Notes under the pieces: generated by a model | The model's input: only the letters and a program-made list of their open reading frames with translations | Databases searched by the model: none | Told to the model about the DNA's origin: nothing | Assembly (NCBI RefSeq): GCF_009827615.1 | Contig: NZ_WTYU01000002.1 | Coordinates: 1,037,020 to 1,101,019 of the forward strand | Origin: Allopontixanthobacter confluentis | Lineage (GTDB): Bacteria > Pseudomonadota > Alphaproteobacteria > Sphingomonadales > Sphingomonadaceae | Direction of reading: 5' to 3' | DNA: 64,000 nucleotides | Part shown: positions 41,101-47,993 of the stretch, one piece after another | Layout: the number at the start of each line of letters is the position of its first letter | How positions within the stretch are numbered: position 1 is the stretch's first letter | Translations under genes and position numbers: made by a program

Positions 41101-41842
41101 CTTGCGGAGTGAGAAGCGATGCTTCCTCTTCGTCGACCAGGTCTCCATCAGCGGTTTCGCTCACGTTTCTCGAGAAAAGAACCGGATCAAAATCAAAGCG
41201 CCCGTGATCGGTCTTGGCGTTTAGCGAGAAATTTGCCGCATAGGCGATCCGAACACGCTCGAGAAAGCCGTCGGCCTCGATCCCTGCTCCAATATCATCG
41301 CCGAGGGTCGAGCGAAGCTCGGCGAAGGCCGCCCGGCGCTCATCGGGGTCTCCAGCCGCGTTGACTGCGAGAGCAGCCTGGAAGGCCGAAAAGATCGGTT
41401 CTGGGATTCTTCCGACCCTTCCACCCTCGCGCACGCGCGCGCCAGCGATGTCCGCTCGAACCGGGAGCCCGCCGCGGCGGACCCATTTTGTATCGACCTT
41501 GATTGTTCCATCGGCGAGCGATCCGCCCGAGTTAAGCTGCAGCGTCAACGGCGTAGTTGGCGGGAGCCCGATAGCGAATGCATCGGCCTCATCGAGCCGC
41601 GCTACGATCTCTGGCGGAAGGACGATGCCTTTCGCTTCCTCGCTAATCCGGCTCTCATCGTCGAGAGCCCGGGCGAGTGCAAGAGCGGCCTGACCAGCTT
41701 CGGGCGCAACCCTGGGCCACTCCGAGACTGGAACCATTTCACTGGACGCCCGGCGGAATAGACCGCCCGACTGTTCGCGCAGCAGTGCAATGGTCTCTCC
41801 GCCGCCCTCATGCGGCGCGGCAATGAACTTTGTCATCACCAT
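38111..41842 (-). CDS. zorD: Zorya type I ZorD-like SNF2 helicase with C-terminal MIT_C-like domain
   Basis: The 1243-aa protein has an SNF2 core. Walker A is in ADDMGLGKTFQ near residue 512. The DEAH position reads DEIQKLKN near 629. Motifs V-VI appear as GGVGLTITAANNVIHLSRW and TDRAYRIGQTRPV near 890-920. Residues about 1000-1085 are acidic and proline-rich. The last 150 resemble the phospholipase-D-like MIT_C fold: IQDPYCCADEQ, then LHDRF and DLGRGID. ZorD degrades DNA after Zorya motor activation in studied systems. An ATG at 41836 within TGATG is an alternative start. Confidence 0.85.
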   Translation of the reverse strand: MVMTKFIAAPHEGGGETIALLREQSGGLFRRASSEMVPVSEWPRVAPEAGQAALALARALDDESRISEEAKGIVLPPEIVARLDEADAFAIGLPPTTPLTLQLNSGGSLADGTIKVDTKWVRRGGLPVRADIAGARVREGGRVGRIPEPIFSAFQAALAVNAAGDPDERRAAFAELRSTLGDDIGAGIEADGFLERVRIAYAANFSLNAKTDHGRFDFDPVLFSRNVSETADGDLVDEEEASLLTPQDNQHFQRRFKGQDGGRRSYLLSDGTLLFLDPLLGKALDIVRAKQTGTSQEKREFLRSPQRVLREELKLDATGDDEAADRLFIETQQFSERVSGIEVWQKPVLPWIKPKPNSWLPEGFGLRIGDPPDARHVELAPGEAETLAGEVETAIATGKESIAWHDESIPATPATLQAARAIADLERQIAAGTDEQSSETSEREAVDTFFLQVGENFEQLDYARLPRPNASVEPFDAPELPVGLKSEPKPHQIDAFAWLTEAWQRRLPGVLLADDMGLGKTFQALMFLLWLRQSSPHPKPVLIVAPTGLLRNWQAELALHIEADLMGPVVEAFSTNLRDFRLEAGSDIRGGTSRLDVSQWEEAGIVLTTYETMRDYHMSFARIPFAAIVYDEIQKLKNPASQMTRAAKALNGRLQIAMTGTPVENRLQDLWSIADTVYPGFLGSSREFENSFPAHDLERLGDLQQRLIEREEDLPPFMLRRMKDEILTGLPEKTARKYPVEMPPTQAQAYDLVLARARALRESGEQGAMLKVLHMLRGTSLHPLPPRGVNDINGYIEQSARLKKTFEILEEIEQRGEKALLFCEDLEMQAFLAMAIQDRFSLDRRPMCISGKVAGHKRQDMVTTFQTSPAPFDVLILSPKAGGVGLTITAANNVIHLSRWWNPAVEDQATDRAYRIGQTRPVTIHIPMAVHPDEAIGPSSFDQRLDALMERKRSLSRGLLMPPESARDVDDLLSDVLDGRKTGSEEDAECAPSSILLSSDAEASDVENVVQEESEAESQIGPENTADAASSSPAPVPLPTPVAVEPEPEPPVQVPQRPVLSVRTPVEAAEARTPSVQRVVYEQYGPRDWTIFEQFVREARINRLEIQDPYCCADEQARGRLLNFVNRFCELAAKLDEVQIVTFDADSVDKRMPETNGDQRADLESRWRNTIGSTALHLAQRSRRSRGDLHDRFVRAQLENGDAVIWDLGRGIDGVMSAKWSCVVNAFHDKNSAGIGVRGHRLQ

Positions 41843-43242
41843 TGATCATTCCAATTGCGCCCTCGGCCTCTCCCGAAACGGGGATGGGCGATTGATGTGC
41901 GGCGATGAATGATACCGGCGAATTTGCCTTCCCAACCCGGGCTCGCGGGAACGTGCGATTCATATTCGAAGTCCGCACGGCCGACGGTGGTACGCAGCTT
42001 TCCGCCCTCGTAAGTCTTGGCGTAAAGTTTCGGGGCTCCTGGATCGCTGTCGCTCCAGAATCGGCATGACCCGTTGTCGCTCCACTCAGAAATCCGCAGA
42101 TCACCTATCTGCATGATAATCGAGGAGGAGGACGCGTTCCCTCCCCGGATAATGCCATACTCGGGTCGTTCGCCGCTCTGGCGGATGAGATCCTCAATCC
42201 TGTTGCGTGCCCGGTTCCCGAGGGCAGGCCAAGCGTCCGTGACCAGACCTTCGTCGAGATAGGCCATCCAGAATTTCTCGCGCTGGGCCCACTGATCCGG
42301 TCGATCGGTTGTTTTTGCGATAGCGCGGAAAAACTCGCGCATGGCGACTTCAGTAAGCCAGCGCTTGAAAACCTGGGTAACTTCGCGCGCTCGTTCCTCG
42401 CCGATCGTTTGCGCGAGCGAACGCACAATCCTGTCCCAGCGTGTGCGCTGAAGGCGCGGGTCACCAACCTGATCGAGCAATAGCTCCGAGATTGCCTTGC
42501 GATGTTCGGGTTCCGGTTTGGTCCTGACCCATGGTTCGAGCAAGGCGCGGACAACAAGCTCCAATTGGCCCGCCTGAGCCTCGGTATCGAACAATCGCAT
42601 TATGTTGCGCTGCGCACTGACTGCCTCGTCAGGTTGAAGTTCAGCGGTCGCTATACAGGTCTCGGAAAAGACTGCCTGGCCAAAGCCGCTTGCAGCAAGA
42701 TTTGCACCCAGACCGGTTTCGCGCATCAAAAGGGATATCTGGTCCGCATTACGGGAGACAAAATCGCGTGCCACCTTGGCTGGACCGGCTTGAGGCAAAA
42801 ACAGATCCCATCGGGAACCTCGCTCACGCCAGGCCCATTCGTGCCGACCGGCGGCGCGGGAAGCAGCCTCAGCAAGCTTTGGCATGATTGGGCGCCCGGC
42901 CGGAAAGTACGTGAGATATCCATCGATCATAGCTTGGTCAGAACTGCGTCGATGTTCGCTATCGGCGCGCTCAAGTGCTGCTACGCCCAAGTCATCGAAT
43001 TCAGAGTCACACCAGGCGCCGCGCAAAACCCGGTTGAGCTGAAAACGCGGCAGCCCGCCTGTGCCTCTATTGGCTGCCCCCCGCAGAAACGGCTTCAGCT
43101 CAACAACGGGTTCGGCTTCGCCAACGCTGGCATCAAGCTTTGCCAGTTGCCGCTGCAATTCAGGCTGCGTTGTCGGAGGTTTCGCAAGTCCGGATGAACC
43201 CAGGGCTTCCATTCGGGCCATTGCAGATCGAAGATAAGTCAC
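41836..43242 (-). CDS. zorC: Zorya type I ZorC-like protein
   Basis: The 468-aa protein lies between zorB and zorD with ATGA and TGATG junctions, the type I Zorya position of ZorC. The C-terminal half contains a conserved-looking block (REFFRAIAKTTDRPDQWAQR, then FWMAYLDE and WPALGNRAR), compatible with the EH_signature domain of ZorC. In studied systems ZorC works with ZorD as the effector near the membrane. Sequence identification is moderate; context is strong. Confidence 0.82.
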   Translation of the reverse strand: MTYLRSAMARMEALGSSGLAKPPTTQPELQRQLAKLDASVGEAEPVVELKPFLRGAANRGTGGLPRFQLNRVLRGAWCDSEFDDLGVAALERADSEHRRSSDQAMIDGYLTYFPAGRPIMPKLAEAASRAAGRHEWAWRERGSRWDLFLPQAGPAKVARDFVSRNADQISLLMRETGLGANLAASGFGQAVFSETCIATAELQPDEAVSAQRNIMRLFDTEAQAGQLELVVRALLEPWVRTKPEPEHRKAISELLLDQVGDPRLQRTRWDRIVRSLAQTIGEERAREVTQVFKRWLTEVAMREFFRAIAKTTDRPDQWAQREKFWMAYLDEGLVTDAWPALGNRARNRIEDLIRQSGERPEYGIIRGGNASSSSIIMQIGDLRISEWSDNGSCRFWSDSDPGAPKLYAKTYEGGKLRTTVGRADFEYESHVPASPGWEGKFAGIIHRRTSIAHPRFGRGRGRNWNDQW

Positions 43243-43967
43243 TGCTCCTCTCTCAGGATGTCAGGATCAAGACCAGAAGTCGGCGTGGCCATAAGAAAGC
43301 GTAAGTCGATACGGCGATTGCGTTTCTTCGCTTCCTCCGAGTCACCGCGATCCACAGGGCGGTCGGGCCCATAACCGCTCAGACTCAGGATCGGTGCCGA
43401 ACCGTCTTCGCCGGCTGGCCTGTTGAGGAAGCCCCGCAAAGCCGGTTGATTGCGTTGCAACATGGTGAAGGTCGTCTCGGCTCGGCGCACCGAAAGCCCG
43501 TAATTGTTCATACCGCCGGACATGGCGTCGGAATCCGTGTGCCCCTCGACAAAGACGGCATCGATCAGGTGCGGTGATCGCTCGCCCTCACACAGATCAG
43601 AAGTCGTGTAACAAGGCAGAACGGCAACCATAGCATTGGCAACCTTGCTGATCGCCTCTTGCCCCCTCCCGGTCAGTTCCCACTGTCCCTTGTCGAACAG
43701 GACATCGTCAGGGAGCCGCAAAACCCCGCTTTTTGTGTCAATTTCGACCTGGAGTCCTCTGTCTTTGAGCGATTGCTGCAGGTCGTTGAGGATTTCCGCG
43801 CGGGTTCTGTTCGCGCCGGTCAGCTCTTCGGTTTTCGTCTGAAGATTGAGGGCAAAATAGGCTAGCAGAATAATGAAGATAAGCAGCAGACCAACCATCA
43901 TGTCGGTCATGGACATGAAATAGCTTTCGCCTTCCTCAGGGGGCCTTCGGCGAACAGCGCCTTCCAT
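43239..43967 (-). CDS. zorB: Zorya ZorB, MotB-like stator protein
   Basis: The 242-aa protein has one N-terminal membrane helix starting SMTDMMVGLLLIF. The aspartate at residue 22 sits where MotB/ZorB carry the essential ion-channel Asp. An OmpA-type peptidoglycan-binding domain at about 130-235 has VEGHTDSDAMSG and NRRIDLRFLM. ZorB forms a proton-driven motor with ZorA that anchors to the cell wall. Its ATG overlaps the zorA stop by one base. Confidence 0.92.
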   Translation of the reverse strand: MEGAVRRRPPEEGESYFMSMTDMMVGLLLIFIILLAYFALNLQTKTEELTGANRTRAEILNDLQQSLKDRGLQVEIDTKSGVLRLPDDVLFDKGQWELTGRGQEAISKVANAMVAVLPCYTTSDLCEGERSPHLIDAVFVEGHTDSDAMSGGMNNYGLSVRRAETTFTMLQRNQPALRGFLNRPAGEDGSAPILSLSGYGPDRPVDRGDSEEAKKRNRRIDLRFLMATPTSGLDPDILREEQ

Positions 43968-45892
43968 TATTCAGCGGCTTCCTGGTTCTGGCTGGCAAGG
44001 ATGCCTGCCAGTTCCTCGACGGTATCACGCAGAGTGGTCAGCGGTTCGAGAGCACCTGCGAGCTGTGCCACACCATCTCCCAGAGCCTGGTCGATCTGAC
44101 CAACCCGCTCGTTGAGGTTCGAAGCGTGGTTTCCGGCCGCATCGGAGATTTTATCGATGGCGTCTCCGAGCGCACGGTCCACGTCCTCGAAACGGGCACG
44201 ATATTCAGACCACGCCGACGAAGCGGCCGTAGCAGTATCATTGAGAGCCGCAGCAAGCTGGCGCATTTCATCGCGGGCGCTCTCCGACGAATCTGCATTT
44301 CTCGAGACGATCGATTCCACTGATTTGACCGCTTCGGCGATCGAAACCGCCGACTGGCGAACAGGCGCAGTCGCAGCTTCGACATCATTAGCGACAGTTC
44401 CGAAGGCTGTAGCAAGATCGTTCGAGCGAGCTGCCACTTGCTCGATTGCCCGCGTATGATCGCCAATTGCGCTTTGCGCGCTCGAAAGGTGATCTGCGGA
44501 TGTGGATATAGCGTTGCCAGCATCTTTCATGCTGCCGACCAGCGGGGCTCCAGTCTGATTGAATCGCTCGACAAACTCCGAGAACGACTGCTCCATCGCC
44601 TCCTGACCGATACGGGCCGCATCATTCGCCGCCCGCGCCGAAGCTTCGCCCATCTGGCTTGCCGCCGACGCAAGGCCCGACTTCATGTCATCAAGCGTTC
44701 TGCCGAGATTGCTCAGCAATTCATCCATCCGCTGCCGCGCCAGCGCACTTGCCTGTTCGTTTTCTTCACGCATGCGATCGGCCACGACACCAAAATTGCG
44801 ATTGAGCTCCCCGAAGGCGGAGCGCATCTCTTCAGATGCCTGACCAAAGCGTTTGACCGCCTCTTCGATCTGGCGGTCGGCTTCGCCGGTCTGCTGCTGA
44901 ATGCGATCCGACATCGTGGCCATCGAGACGGTCATCGCGCCAATAGCTTCCGCGAGACCCGCCATCTCTGCGCCAGCCCCGGAAGCAATTGCATCGCGAA
45001 CTGCCTCGCCGCCGCCACCGCTTATCTTGTCGATTCCCTGCTGAATCGATCCCAGATGCGTGATCATCGGCGCCATCTGCTTTTCAAGTGCACCATCGAG
45101 CGCTGCAGCTAGCTGCTCGGAGAAAGTACGGAGCGCCGGAGTCTGCTCCTTGAGCTGCGCGAGCTGGTCGCTCGCAATCCGCTGGGGCGGAAGATAGGCC
45201 ATCCCATGCTCGAGCTTGTCGCACAGCATCGAGAGCCCATCATTGATCCGCTTGCCGAACCGATAATCGTAAGACCGTAAGACGATGGAGGCTACGATGC
45301 CGCCAACGGAAGCCCAGAATTTGGCTCCGGCGACTTTCATGAGGCTGTTGAGCTTGTCCTGCATTGCGGCAGTATCGCCGCTGAAATCAAGGGTGGAGAG
45401 CGCAGCGATAATGCCAAGGAAGGTGATCAGCAGTCCAATGGCGATAAAGATGTTCGCAAACCAGTTCAGCCCGCGATGACGGTCGCCGAGGTTGACGAAG
45501 AAGTGTTCGGGTCGGGCCGAGTTCTGAAGAACCTCGGCCGATGGATCGACGATAGTCTCGCGGTATTCTTCCCAGGTTCTGCGAAGGGGCAGCGCCTCGG
45601 AATTTTCCGCCTCCATCATTTGCGCATCGATGTCATTGAAGCGGCGCGCGAATTCGAGCCGTGCTTCATCGACATCCGCAGTGCTGCCACCAGTTATTTC
45701 ATCTAGCAGCCGAACACGTGCTTCGATCGCGACCGCAAGTGGAGCGTGGTATTCGCGCTTGTAGCGATATGCGATCGCAAAGGCTGTTCCGATGAGCACA
45801 ATCGCGAGAAACGCCGCCATCGCATCGCCGATGAGCGGGATTTCGGTGAAGAAGTAGATTAGCCCATGGCCAAGCCATTCGGTAATTTCCAC
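43967..45892 (-). CDS. zorA: Zorya ZorA, MotA-like motor protein with long tail
   Basis: A GTG at 45892 preceded by AGGGGG is preferred; the longer frame from ATG 45958 adds 22 residues unlike a membrane protein N-terminus. The 641-aa product has membrane helices at about 23-43, 144-166 and 192-207, the MotA-like unit. About 380 residues of Ala/Asp/Glu/Ser-rich helix follow, matching the long intracellular tail of ZorA that relays phage sensing to the effectors. It is the first gene of zorABCD. Confidence 0.9.
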   Translation of the reverse strand: MEITEWLGHGLIYFFTEIPLIGDAMAAFLAIVLIGTAFAIAYRYKREYHAPLAVAIEARVRLLDEITGGSTADVDEARLEFARRFNDIDAQMMEAENSEALPLRRTWEEYRETIVDPSAEVLQNSARPEHFFVNLGDRHRGLNWFANIFIAIGLLITFLGIIAALSTLDFSGDTAAMQDKLNSLMKVAGAKFWASVGGIVASIVLRSYDYRFGKRINDGLSMLCDKLEHGMAYLPPQRIASDQLAQLKEQTPALRTFSEQLAAALDGALEKQMAPMITHLGSIQQGIDKISGGGGEAVRDAIASGAGAEMAGLAEAIGAMTVSMATMSDRIQQQTGEADRQIEEAVKRFGQASEEMRSAFGELNRNFGVVADRMREENEQASALARQRMDELLSNLGRTLDDMKSGLASAASQMGEASARAANDAARIGQEAMEQSFSEFVERFNQTGAPLVGSMKDAGNAISTSADHLSSAQSAIGDHTRAIEQVAARSNDLATAFGTVANDVEAATAPVRQSAVSIAEAVKSVESIVSRNADSSESARDEMRQLAAALNDTATAASSAWSEYRARFEDVDRALGDAIDKISDAAGNHASNLNERVGQIDQALGDGVAQLAGALEPLTTLRDTVEELAGILASQNQEAAE

Positions 45893-46049
45893 GTGGACCC
45901 CCTGAAACCCTTTCTGATGGCAGGGCCCTGCAGACCGCTGCGACACCAGAATTGGCATTGTCGCGGCGAGCGGATTGAGGGACCTCGATCGTAGACCACG
46001 TTATCGGAGCACTAGCTCCACGCCAAGATAGGTTGCGACAATACCAAGA

Positions 46050-46064
46050 GAAATTCGTAATTTC
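46050..46064. promoter_or_regulatory. Perfect 15-bp inverted repeat upstream of zorA
   Basis: GAAATT-CGT-AATTTC lies 6 bp beyond the stop of the small HTH gene and about 160 bp before the zorA start. It could be a protein-binding site for the zor promoter or a short hairpin in the HTH-zorA transcript. No T-tract follows, so it is not a standard terminator. Confidence 0.35.
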
Positions 46065-46070
46065 GAAGAA

Positions 46071-46253
46071 CTATTCGGATAAGTTTTTTGTATTGAGGTA
46101 ACTCTCCACCTTCTCAATTGTCCTTCGGCGCGGCCTTCGGCCAGCTCTTAAGTCAAGTACAAATCGAGGATCGCCGACCGCGCGCCTGCCGAACCGCGTC
46201 GCCGACATGCGCGATTCTTTGAGGTGGTGCTCTATCCTGTCCAATAATTTCAT
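46071..46253 (-). CDS. Small helix-turn-helix protein ahead of the Zorya operon
   Basis: The ATG at 46253 (AGGA just upstream) gives 60 aa; a GTG at 46277 would give 68. The sequence pattern SATRFGRRAVGDPRFVLDLRAG followed by RRRTIEKVESYL resembles a family of very small XRE-like DNA-binding proteins common in alphaproteobacterial accessory regions. It lies between the divergent S24 repressor gene and zorA, on the zorA strand. A Cro-like counterpart to the S24 repressor is the simplest reading. Confidence 0.6.
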   Translation of the reverse strand: MKLLDRIEHHLKESRMSATRFGRRAVGDPRFVLDLRAGRRPRRRTIEKVESYLNTKNLSE

Positions 46254-46293
46254 GGCCTTCCTCGACTCACTCAACACTTGCGTTCCTGTTTTG

Positions 46294-46306
46294 TTCTTAG
46301 TAGGAA
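46294..46306. promoter_or_regulatory. Palindromic operator candidate between HTH gene and S24 repressor
   Basis: TTCTTAGTAGGAA is a 13-bp near-perfect palindrome (TTCnTAnTAnGAA). It sits in the 112-bp divergent intergenic region between the small HTH gene and the CI-like repressor, where an autoregulatory operator would be expected. The assignment is from position and symmetry only. Confidence 0.4.
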
Positions 46307-46365
46307 GGTTCCATCGAGTCTAGGAGATTTCCTTCTCTCCTGAGACCGTCAGAAGGAAGCAGACA

Positions 46366-47001
46366 ATGGAACATGTCAGAGAGGAGCTCGATCGGCTGAT
46401 CCAGCAGCGACGGCTCGGATATTCGGCTATTTCACGATTGATCGGACGCAACTCGTCCTACATCCAGCAATTCATCAAACGCGGATCCCCGCGAAAACTT
46501 GATGATGATGACCGGCGCACACTCGCCAGCTTTTTCGGCGTCGACGAGCAGGTCCTGGGCGGCCCGCCCGCCCCGATGCGCGACGGGTTGGTTGAAATTC
46601 CGGTGCTCGATGTCGATGCATCGGCAGGCTTCGGAGCGATTGCCGAGAGCGAGACGGCGCATACCCGTTTCGGATTTGACGAACGTTGGCTCGCCGGGCT
46701 GACCCGGGCGAAGAGCGCCAGTCTCTCGATTATCCATGTTCGGGGCGATTCCATGGAACCGACGCTCAGCGATGACGACGAAGTGCTGGTCGATGCGTCG
46801 GACGAGGGCTCACGGCTGCGGGATGGCATTTACGTGCTGCGCGCTGACGATGCGCTGGTGGTCAAGCGCGTGACGCTGAAGCCTGGCGGTCGCAAGATCA
46901 CCATCAGCAGCGATAATTCGGCCTATCCGAGCTGGGACGATGTTGACCGGTCCGAGATTCAGATCGTGGGGCGGGTCATCTGGTTTGGACGCGCGGTCTA
47001 A
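46366..47001 (+). CDS. S24-family (CI/LexA-like) transcriptional repressor
   Basis: The 211-aa protein has an N-terminal helix-turn-helix (about residues 12-45, AISRLIGRNSSYIQQFI) and a C-terminal S24 peptidase fold. A self-cleavage site is visible as Ala87-Gly88 in ASAGFG. The catalytic pair is Ser129 in RGDSMEPT and Lys167 in VVKR. Such repressors cleave themselves when RecA is activated by DNA damage. It is divergent from the small HTH gene and zorABCD, so it probably represses them and itself. An AAGGAAG precedes the ATG. Confidence 0.88.
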   Translation: MEHVREELDRLIQQRRLGYSAISRLIGRNSSYIQQFIKRGSPRKLDDDDRRTLASFFGVDEQVLGGPPAPMRDGLVEIPVLDVDASAGFGAIAESETAHTRFGFDERWLAGLTRAKSASLSIIHVRGDSMEPTLSDDDEVLVDASDEGSRLRDGIYVLRADDALVVKRVTLKPGGRKITISSDNSAYPSWDDVDRSEIQIVGRVIWFGRAV

Positions 47002-47012
47002 TCCCTGGCTGG

Positions 47013-47987
47013 TCAGGAACCGGCAAAGCGCGCGCGATGCCTCGCCACAAAATCGGGGCGGGGATGATCCCGTGGATCGGCCGGCAGTCTGATCCGCTGT
47101 CCTGAAGGGGGAAACAGCGTCAGCAGTTCGGACGGCACCTTGTTGTGCGATACGAGAAGACAGAGGTTATCGTCGAAACTGATAAGATGACGATCAAATA
47201 GCCAATGCGCTGTTGCCGAGAGCGCCACGCCGTTGGGCACCACATCGGGCCCGCCATCGGCGACAGACCAGATATGGGCCGCCTGTGCTTCCGCTTTCCC
47301 GCCGCCATTGATGATCCGCAAACCTGTGACGGCGCAGGTGCTCTCATAGGCGTCGAGCACATGATTTCTGAAAGCGGCGGATCGGATCTTCTTGTTTACC
47401 AGAACCTGCTCGATCCGGCGCTCGCCGAACTCCTCGCCCAGCAGCCCGGCGGTGCCATCATCGATGTGCCATTCATCGAGCTCAAGCCTGATCCGGTTGT
47501 CTGGGTCCAGCGTCTCGCTCAGTCCCCGATTGACGATCGCGACGAAATCGTCGCCATCTAGCGTCCTCACCGATTTGCCGCGCAGCGTCCTTCCGGCATC
47601 ACCCGGACGTGCCATTTCGCGCAGAAAACGCTCGGCAAAGCGTCCGTCCTTGTCACGATAGGAAACCGCATCATCGAATGGCAGATAGTCTCTGACGCGC
47701 GCATAATAGTGAGTCGGATCAGCTTCGTCGGCATCGATCCGTTCGACGAAGGCGGTCGCAATATAGGCCATCCGGCCACCGGAGACGCGGGTCTCGCGGT
47801 AGAGTATCCAATCGTTCTCGAGGTGCTTGGCTTCAGACAGATACTGCGAAGGAAAATGGTACCGCTCGGTGATGAGGTCGTCGTAGCGCGAATTGCCGCT
47901 GATCTCGAACACACCCTTCACCGACAATACTCCGCATTTCTCATTTGAAAGTATCGTTCCTGGTAACGGTAAATCCGTCCAGGCCAT
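47013..47987 (-). CDS. HNH endonuclease with a possible PUA/EVE-like N-terminal domain
   Basis: The 324-aa protein has a C-terminal HNH_2-type domain (about residues 208-275): YESTCAVTG, QAAHIWSVADGG, NGVALSATAHWLFDRHLIS. The N-terminal 110 residues (YHFPSQYL, NDWILYRE, YYARVRDYLPFD) resemble PUA/EVE-like readers of modified bases, though I cannot be sure. That pairing is typical of modification-dependent restriction enzymes. It starts 6 nt after the relaxase stop, at the tail of the mobilisation operon, and is convergent with the S24 gene 11 bp away. Confidence 0.75.
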   Translation of the reverse strand: MAWTDLPLPGTILSNEKCGVLSVKGVFEISGNSRYDDLITERYHFPSQYLSEAKHLENDWILYRETRVSGGRMAYIATAFVERIDADEADPTHYYARVRDYLPFDDAVSYRDKDGRFAERFLREMARPGDAGRTLRGKSVRTLDGDDFVAIVNRGLSETLDPDNRIRLELDEWHIDDGTAGLLGEEFGERRIEQVLVNKKIRSAAFRNHVLDAYESTCAVTGLRIINGGGKAEAQAAHIWSVADGGPDVVPNGVALSATAHWLFDRHLISFDDNLCLLVSHNKVPSELLTLFPPSGQRIRLPADPRDHPRPDFVARHRARFAGS

Positions 47988-47993
47988 CGGCCA

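Noticed and set aside
43239-45892. Flagellar or Tol-type MotA/MotB (ExbB/D) genes
   Set aside because: The MotA-like protein has a very long helical tail and the pair overlaps ZorC- and ZorD-like genes; no flagellar or Ton genes are near.
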